A program made the translations under genes and the position numbers. From Clostridiales bacterium (lineage in GTDB: Bacteria; Bacillota_A; Clostridia; Oscillospirales; Oscillospiraceae): a DNA stretch of 18,423 bases. How positions within the stretch are numbered: position 1 is the stretch's first letter; each line of letters opens with the position of its first letter. The notes below the pieces were generated by a model. It did no database searches. It was not told the DNA's origin and was given only the letters and a program-made list of their open reading frames with translations. The stretch is taken from contig JAAVHY010000053.1 in assembly GCA_014799485.1 (NCBI GenBank), positions 1-18,423 of the forward strand, read 5' to 3'. Of the stretch, positions 13,972 to 18,423 are shown one piece after another.

Positions 13972-14052
13972 GGGGACACGCGTCCAGGGCCCCGCGCGCC
14001 GGAAGGGCTATGACCTGCGCGCCGTATCTGGCGCCCCCGTAAACAGGGGGTT

Positions 14053-14166
14053 CTCAGGGGGAAGCCCGGCCTGTGAGCGAGGGAGCGCTTTTTGCTCCCG
14101 AAGTCGAACCGGCGGGATGCCCCCTGAGTGTGTCTTTGCCTACTTTCTGCACAAGCAGAAAGTAGG
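14053..14166. repeat. Structured palindromic intergenic element
   Basis: Two nested or adjacent fold-back structures fill this gap. First, CTCAGGGGG (14053-14061) pairs with CCCCCTGAG (14120-14128), enclosing GGGAGC/GCTCCC (14081-14086 with 14094-14099). Second, a perfect 12-bp stem lies at 14139-14150 with 14155-14166 (loop acaa, arms starting CCTACTTTCTGC). No T run follows either structure, so they are not simple terminators. The architecture resembles dispersed palindromic repeats found in many GC-rich bacteria. The bases on either side (13972-14052 and 14167-14189) carry no gene that I can see. Confidence 0.6.
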
Positions 14167-14189
14167 TCGCCGAAGGCACCCCGTGGAGG

Positions 14190-16274
14190 CTACTCCACAT
14201 CCCGATAATACAGCCCCCGGGTGTAATTGTTGGGGATGTAATTCCCTTTGCCCCGGTAGGCCTCCAGCACCTGGACGCACTCCACCCCGTTCTCCGTGGT
14301 GAACAGCAGGCGGATGCTCCGCAGGCCCGCCTTTTTCCAGTCCGCCGCCTTGTCCGCCAAAAACACCTTGTTGGCGTTCAAAACCTCGTTGCGGCAGCCG
14401 TAGGCCTTCTCCACCGGGAAGCGCACCCCTTTGCGGTCGGTGAGCAAATTCACATTGGAGCACACGCACTTGCCCGACTGGTTCTTGATGGCGCAGTTCT
14501 CCGTAATCATCAGCGGCAGGCGGCCATAGGCGATCATCTCCACGTCCACCGCCTTGGAGATGTCCCGGATCTGGGCCAGCTTCAGCTCGAAGGAGGCGGT
14601 GAGCGCCTGGAAGCCCAGCCGCTTGTACTCCTTCACCCCCTGGCTGTTGAACACCTGGAGCCCAAAATCTCCCCGGAGGTTGAAGCCCAGCTCCCTGCAC
14701 AGCGGGATCATGCCCAGGTTGCCCACATAGGCGTCTGTGACCCCCGCTTCCTTACAGGTTTCCAGCTCGCGCCGCAATCCGTCCATCTCCCGGTCGAAGC
14801 AGATCCGGGGCAGCACCGCCGCCACGGGGACGCCCCGGCCGATGGCGGCCTTCACGTCGCCCGGGTGGGCGGCGATCTCCTCCACGGGGAGGGTGATCAT
14901 GGCCGGACGGGCCTTGACCAGCTCAAAGGTCATCTGGCCCGCTTTCCGCAGGGAGACGATGATGTCCGGCTCCCCCCGGTAATTCTCGTACCGCGCCCCC
15001 AGCTTGTACTCGCCGTGGCGGCGCTGGGGCAGGGCGGTGCGCTGCTTGGACAGGTCGTCCAGCACCTGGCGGCGCAGGCCGTTGAGGGCGGACAGGGGCA
15101 CCGCCAGCCCGTCCTGCACCAGGGAGCGCACGTCGACGACCCGGTAGGGGGTGCCCCCCGTCTTGGTGAGCTGGCCCTCCACCTCCGTGCGGGTGGTGAC
15201 CCGGCGGCGGGCCGCCTCGGGGACGCTGCCCGCGGCGGTGGCCACGCGGCCCTCCGAATCCTCCACCCCCACCTGGATGGGCTCCCCCGCCCGGACCATG
15301 GCGTAGAGCTTTACCGGCACACCGGGGCCCTCCCCCTTCTCATAGGCGGCCTTGGCCTGGGAGAACAGCTCCCGGGGGTGTTTGGCCTCCTCCCGGACGC
15401 CGAACATATCGGGGCCCTTCCGTTGCGTGAAATAGCCGTCGGTGAAGCCCTGGCGGGAGAAGGCCTGCTCCAGCCGGGACAGCTCGTCCGCGGTGGGCTC
15501 CCGCCCGTCCCGGAGGGCGTCGGCGTAGACCTTGGTGACGATATAGACGTACTCGGGCCGCTTCATCCGGCCCTCGATCTTGGCGCTGGCCACCCCCATG
15601 TCCCGCAGCTCCTGCAAATGCCCCGCCAGGGACATATCCTTCAGGGACAGCGGGTGCCCGGAGATCAGCTCGTCCCCCCAGCCGTAGGGCAGGCGGCAGG
15701 GCTGGGCGCACATCCCCCGGTTGCCGCTGCGCCCCCCGATGACGGAGGACATGAAGCACTGGCCGGAATAACACATGCACAGCGCCCCGTGGACGAACAC
15801 CTCGATCTCGATGGGGGAGCGCTCACAGATATAGGCGATGTCCCGGCGGGACAGCTCCCGGGCCAGCACCGCCCGGGTGATGCCCAGGTCGGCGGCCTGC
15901 TTCACCCCGTCCAGGCTGTGGAGGGTCATCTGGGTGGAGGCGTGGAGGGGCAGGTCCGGGGCGCACTGGCGCAGCGACCGCACCAGGCCCATGTCCTGCA
16001 CCAGCGCCGCGTCCGCCCCCAGCCGGGACGCCTGGACGGCGCAGTCCACCGCGTCCGCCATCTCCCGGTCGGAGGCCAGGGTATTGAGGGTGAGGTACAC
16101 CTTCACCCCCCGCAGGTGGCAGTAGGATACCGCCGAGGCGAACTCGTCCCGGGAAAAGTTGCGGGCCCCCCGCCGGGCGTTGAATTGTCCGAAGCCGAGG
16201 TAGACCGCGTCCGCCCCGGCGCACACCGCCGCGCGCAGCGCCTCCGGGCTGCCGGCGGGGGATAGTATCTCCAT
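14190..16274 (-). CDS. U32 family protein with C-terminal DUF3656-like region
   Basis: The product is 694 residues and soluble. The N-terminal half is a U32 barrel (MEILSPAGSPEALRAAVCAG, then GADAVYLGFGQFNARRGARN). It carries the family signature in EIEVFVHGALCMCYSGQCF at about residues 155-175, followed by further cysteines (GMCAQPC). Family members once called peptidases or collagenases include E. coli RlhA and TrhP, which hydroxylate 23S rRNA and tRNA using a prephenate-derived path; the clustered cysteines fit an iron-sulfur site. A role in RNA modification is therefore more likely than proteolysis, but this is inferred. The C-terminal half resembles DUF3656, usual for the long form. The start at ATG 16274 (minus) has a weak SD. 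It lies 36 bases after zapA, probably in one operon. Confidence 0.9.
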   Translation of the reverse strand: MEILSPAGSPEALRAAVCAGADAVYLGFGQFNARRGARNFSRDEFASAVSYCHLRGVKVYLTLNTLASDREMADAVDCAVQASRLGADAALVQDMGLVRSLRQCAPDLPLHASTQMTLHSLDGVKQAADLGITRAVLARELSRRDIAYICERSPIEIEVFVHGALCMCYSGQCFMSSVIGGRSGNRGMCAQPCRLPYGWGDELISGHPLSLKDMSLAGHLQELRDMGVASAKIEGRMKRPEYVYIVTKVYADALRDGREPTADELSRLEQAFSRQGFTDGYFTQRKGPDMFGVREEAKHPRELFSQAKAAYEKGEGPGVPVKLYAMVRAGEPIQVGVEDSEGRVATAAGSVPEAARRRVTTRTEVEGQLTKTGGTPYRVVDVRSLVQDGLAVPLSALNGLRRQVLDDLSKQRTALPQRRHGEYKLGARYENYRGEPDIIVSLRKAGQMTFELVKARPAMITLPVEEIAAHPGDVKAAIGRGVPVAAVLPRICFDREMDGLRRELETCKEAGVTDAYVGNLGMIPLCRELGFNLRGDFGLQVFNSQGVKEYKRLGFQALTASFELKLAQIRDISKAVDVEMIAYGRLPLMITENCAIKNQSGKCVCSNVNLLTDRKGVRFPVEKAYGCRNEVLNANKVFLADKAADWKKAGLRSIRLLFTTENGVECVQVLEAYRGKGNYIPNNYTRGLYYRDVE

Positions 16275-16310
16275 AGGTATCTTCTCTCGTTTCTGTGGAA
16301 ATTCTGGAAA

Positions 16311-16625
16311 TTAACGCTTCTGTTGGAGCTTGAAAATCTCCCGCTTCGACTCGCTCAGCTCCGATTTCAGCTTGGAGTTCTCCTCCAGCAGCTCCTTGAT
16401 CTGGCGGCGGAGGTTTTCCGATGCCTCCTGCTCCTTGAAGCGGTCGTCGGCGATGTTGATGGCGGTGAGAATGGCGCAGTCCATCTGGGACACGCCGCCG
16501 GCCTTGCCCGTCTCCTTCAGCTTGTCGTTGACATAAGCGGCTACGCGGTGGACGTAGTTCTCGTCCTCCGTGGCCAGCAGCGTGTATTTCAATCCACCCA
16601 CGGTTACGGTGACGCGGTTTTGCAT
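16311..16625 (-). CDS. zapA: Cell division protein ZapA
   Basis: The product is 104 residues. The N-terminal ~45 residues form the ZapA head (MQNRVTVTVGGLKYTLLATE, then VHRVAAYVNDKLKE). The rest is a helix that turns into a coiled coil (ENLRRQIKELLEENSKLKSE). ZapA cross-links FtsZ filaments in the cytoplasmic division ring. The start is the ATG at 16625 (minus), with AGGAGGGG just upstream; the longer version starting at 16643 would overlap that SD. The U32 gene follows 36 bases downstream, an arrangement I recall as common in Clostridia. The promoter lies in the divergent gap shared with the T-box unit. Confidence 0.92.
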   Translation of the reverse strand: MQNRVTVTVGGLKYTLLATEDENYVHRVAAYVNDKLKETGKAGGVSQMDCAILTAINIADDRFKEQEASENLRRQIKELLEENSKLKSELSESKREIFKLQQKR

Positions 16626-16658
16626 GGCGCTCCCCTCCTGCATAATGATTCACACTAT

Positions 16659-16667
16659 AGTATAACA
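16659..16667 (-). promoter_or_regulatory. Probable zapA promoter (extended -10)
   Basis: On the minus strand TGTTATACT is an extended -10 box (TATACT at 16659-16664 with TG upstream). The -35 region at the right distance is T-rich but does not match TTGACA well. This would start transcription about 25 bases ahead of the zapA start codon. Confidence 0.5.
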
Positions 16668-16731
16668 TAACCTGAGAAAAAAGGAAATGAAAAAAGTATA
16701 AAACCGAAGCATTTTTTCCACGGGCGGCGGC

Positions 16732-16760
16732 TTGACAGCAGAGGGAAAACATGATAAAGT
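16732..16760 (+). promoter_or_regulatory. Promoter of the T-box / acyltransferase / glyS unit
   Basis: A perfect -35 TTGACA (16732-16737) lies 17 bases ahead of a -10 candidate TAAAGT (16755-16760). Transcription would start near 16767, directly at the 5' end of the T-box leader. Confidence 0.8.
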
Positions 16761-16766
16761 GACTGG

Positions 16767-16990
16767 GAATCAATGATGACGGAGAACAGTACCCCGCGGC
16801 CGGGGCACCAGAGAGGGGACGGACGGTGCAAGTCCCCCGAAGGCGCGGCGGGAAGGCCCTCCCGAGCCCGGGCAGGAAATGGCCCGGCGGCACCCGCCGT
16901 TACCGGGCAAGAGCGCGGGCAATGCCCGAATTCAGGTGGGACCGCGGACGGTTTCGTTCGCCCTGAGCCAGACGGCTCAGGGTGTTTTTT
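16767..16990 (+). ncRNA. T-box riboswitch leader, probably tRNA-Gly responsive
   Basis: The hallmark T-box sequence AGGTGGGACCGCGG (16934-16947) is followed by a terminator. Stem I elements are visible: AGTA of the S-turn (16788-16791), the AGAGA bulge (~16810-16814) and the GGTGCAAG apical loop (16825-16832), with a GGGGAC/GTCCCC stem. The candidate specifier is GGC (16855-16857) after GGAA, in the same place as in Bacillus-type glyQS leaders. Further hairpins follow (16868-16887, 16886-16899, 16916-16928). Uncharged tRNA-Gly should stabilise the antiterminator and permit read-through into the acyltransferase and glyS genes. Specifier choice rests on hand alignment. Confidence 0.9.
16959..16990 (+). 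terminator. Attenuator terminator of the T-box
   Basis: A perfect 9-bp stem CCCTGAGCC/GGCTCAGGG (16961-16969 with 16974-16982, loop agac), extendable by two pairs, leads into six T residues (16985-16990). It lies right after the T-box sequence, as expected for the mutually exclusive terminator. Confidence 0.92.
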
Positions 16991-17010
16991 CATCTCAGGG
17001 AGGGAATGCT

Positions 17011-18045
17011 ATGGAAGGAAAGACCAGGGACCCGGGGCTGGACGTGGTGCGGTCGCTGGCCATTATATTCGTGCTGGTCATCCACACCGCCAGCGCCGGC
17101 CTGACCCAGACCCCCGGCTCCTTCGACTGGTGGAGCGCCCTGCTGTGGAGCGCCCCCGCCCGCCCGGCGGTGCCGCTGTTCTTCATGTGCAGCGGGGCGC
17201 TGATGCTGTGCCGGGACATCACGCCCCGGCGGATTTTCACCCACAATATGCCCCGCATCCTGTGCGCCATGTTCGCCTGGGCCTTCCTCTACCGCTTCGC
17301 CGCCCTGATGGGTGACGGCTTCACCCTGGCGGGGCTGTGGGACGCCATCAAGCGCACCCTGCTGCTCCAGCACGAGTTCCACCTTTATTTCCTGCATATG
17401 CTGATCCTGGTCTACGCCTTTTTCCCTGTGGCGCGGGTGTTCGTGCGGTCGGCCTCCCGGCGGGAGCTGGAGTACCTGCTGGGGCTGTGGGTGGTGACGG
17501 GCATCCTCATCCCCACGCTGATCAACTTTTGGCCCTTCACCCTGGTGGAGCCGCTGGAGCTGCGGTACAAAATGGGCAAGACCTATTCCTGCATCGGCTA
17601 CGCCCTGCTGGGCCACTATCTGCGGCAATACGGGGGCACTATTCCCCGGAAGTGGTACGGTCTGGCCCTGGGGACAGGGCTGGCCGTCACCTTCGGCGGC
17701 TGCGCCGTCCTGTCCCTGCGGGGCGGGGCGCTGAACGACGTTTTCCTGGAGGGGATGTCCCCGGGCTCCCTGCTCACCGCCCTGGGGCTGTTTGGGCTGA
17801 TCCTCACACAGAAGAGGTGGCCCGCCCCGGTGGTGAAGTTCACCGGACGGCTGGCCCAGGCCTCCTTCTGCATCTATCTGGTGCATATCCTGTTCCAGTA
17901 TCTGTTCCTCCGGCTGGGGATCAGCGCCGGGACCTCCCCCTGCATACTGGCCATCCCCTTCGTGTGCCTGCTGCTGCTGGCCACGGGCTGGCTCACCTGG
18001 GAGGTGCTGCGCCGCGTCCCCATCGTGAAAACCTACCTCATATAA
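17011..18045 (+). CDS. Acyltransferase family 3 membrane protein
   Basis: The product is a 344-residue integral membrane protein with about ten hydrophobic helices. It belongs to the acyltransferase-3 family (OafA/WecH type), which transfers O-acetyl or other acyl groups to sugars, peptidoglycan or polysaccharides. The N-terminal motif is intact: R14 in [16 protein letters not shown] and the probable catalytic H25. Later family-like stretches are [14 protein letters not shown] and [18 protein letters not shown] chose the ATG at 17011 because AGGGAGGG lies just ahead; upstream in-frame starts fall within the T-box leader. The gene is the first behind a T-box terminator and 31 bases ahead of glyS, with no terminator between. 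The acceptor is unknown, and a role linked to glycine supply is not evident from the family. Confidence 0.9.
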   Translation: MEGKTRDPGLDVVRSLAIIFVLVIHTASAGLTQTPGSFDWWSALLWSAPARPAVPLFFMCSGALMLCRDITPRRIFTHNMPRILCAMFAWAFLYRFAALMGDGFTLAGLWDAIKRTLLLQHEFHLYFLHMLILVYAFFPVARVFVRSASRRELEYLLGLWVVTGILIPTLINFWPFTLVEPLELRYKMGKTYSCIGYALLGHYLRQYGGTIPRKWYGLALGTGLAVTFGGCAVLSLRGGALNDVFLEGMSPGSLLTALGLFGLILTQKRWPAPVVKFTGRLAQASFCIYLVHILFQYLFLRLGISAGTSPCILAIPFVCLLLLATGWLTWEVLRRVPIVKTYLI

Positions 18046-18076
18046 ACCCATCCAAATATTAAAGGAGTGCTCTGGA

Positions 18077-18423
18077 ATGAAAAACAGCGAAAAGTCTATG
18101 GAAAAAATCGTGGCCCTGTGCAAGGGCCGGGGCTTCATCTTCGCCGGCTCTGAGATCTACGGCGGCTTGGCCAACACCTGGGACTACGGCCCCCTGGGCG
18201 TGGAGCTGAAGAACAACGTGAAAAAGGCCTGGTGGAAGAAGTTCGTCCAGGAGAACCCCCATAACGTGGGGCTGGACGCCGCCATCCTCATGAACCCCCA
18301 GGTATGGGTGGCCTCCGGCCACGTGGGCGGCTTCTCCGACCCGCTGATGGACTGCAAGGAGTGCCACGAGCGCTTCCGCGCCGACAAGGTCATCGAGGAC
18401 TGGTGCGCTGAGAACAGCTTCGA
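18077..18423 (+). CDS. glyS: Glycyl-tRNA synthetase, single-chain type (5' part)
   Basis: The first 115 residues of a class II glycyl-tRNA synthetase of the dimeric (alpha2, eukaryote-like) type are present; the rest lies beyond the window end. Recognisable blocks are [59 protein letters not shown], and the zinc-site start [13 protein letters not shown]. The enzyme charges tRNA-Gly with glycine in the cytoplasm. The start at ATG 18077 has AAAGGAG about 9 bases ahead. It is second in an operon behind an acyltransferase gene and is thus presumably controlled by the T-box at 16767-16990. No separate promoter is evident in the 31-base gap. Confidence 0.95.
   Translation, partial: MKNSEKSMEKIVALCKGRGFIFAGSEIYGGLANTWDYGPLGVELKNNVKKAWWKKFVQENPHNVGLDAAILMNPQVWVASGHVGGFSDPLMDCKECHERFRADKVIEDWCAENSF

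Noticed and set aside
14095..14120. A GGTTCGA T-arm look-alike on the minus strand, suggesting a tRNA
   Set aside because: No acceptor stem, D-arm or anticodon arm can be formed around it; the bases belong to the palindromic element.
13660..14166. Remnant of a prophage or integrative element beside the XRE domain
   Set aside because: No integrase, recombinase, attachment-site duplication or other mobile-element gene is visible in the window.

Overview
The window looks like chromosomal DNA from a GC-rich member of the Clostridia, most likely a gut Oscillospiraceae of the Flavonifractor/Lawsonibacter/Intestinimonas kind. The basis is indirect: strong Shine-Dalgarno (SD) sites before most genes, Gram-positive regulators (a T-box and a TPP riboswitch feeding an ECF vitamin transporter), a single-chain glycyl-tRNA synthetase, ZapA beside a U32 protein, and about 65-70% GC in most coding DNA. 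I see no prophage, insertion sequence, CRISPR array, tRNA or rRNA.

Left part (1-4769, all plus strand): the 3' end of an ABC ATPase gene overlapping its large permease gene; a monocistronic HD-domain hydrolase with its own promoter and terminator; and an overlapping ECF sigma factor/membrane anti-sigma-like pair. Next (4772-6413, minus strand) is a thiamine-uptake operon: promoter, TPP riboswitch, thiT, then a Cof-type HAD phosphatase. Diverging from it is an envelope M23 peptidase (6684-8468) with LysM and G5 domains, preceded by a sequence matching the WalR box. A small tail-anchored protein of unknown function follows (8707-9063).

Centre (9141-13595, minus strand): a run of XRE-Maf fusion gene, mreC and mutS, converging on a perfect bidirectional terminator. 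The first gene is unusual: a helix-turn-helix regulator domain is fused in frame to the Maf nucleotide pyrophosphatase, and its divergent neighbour (13660-13971) has a palindrome over its -10 box. This junction is a local low-GC patch.

Right part: an unexplained structured intergenic element (14053-14166), the minus-strand pair zapA and U32 protein, then a divergent plus-strand unit of promoter, T-box leader, acyltransferase-3 membrane protein and glyS (cut by the window end). The T-box probably senses tRNA-Gly, so the acyltransferase appears to sit inside the glyS attenuation unit.

Most noteworthy: the XRE-Maf fusion with its candidate operator, the acyltransferase between a T-box and glyS, the three-strand switch downstream of the TPP aptamer, the HAD phosphatase under TPP control, the WalR-like box before the M23 gene, and two inverted-repeat intergenic elements that may be dispersed repeats or structured RNAs.
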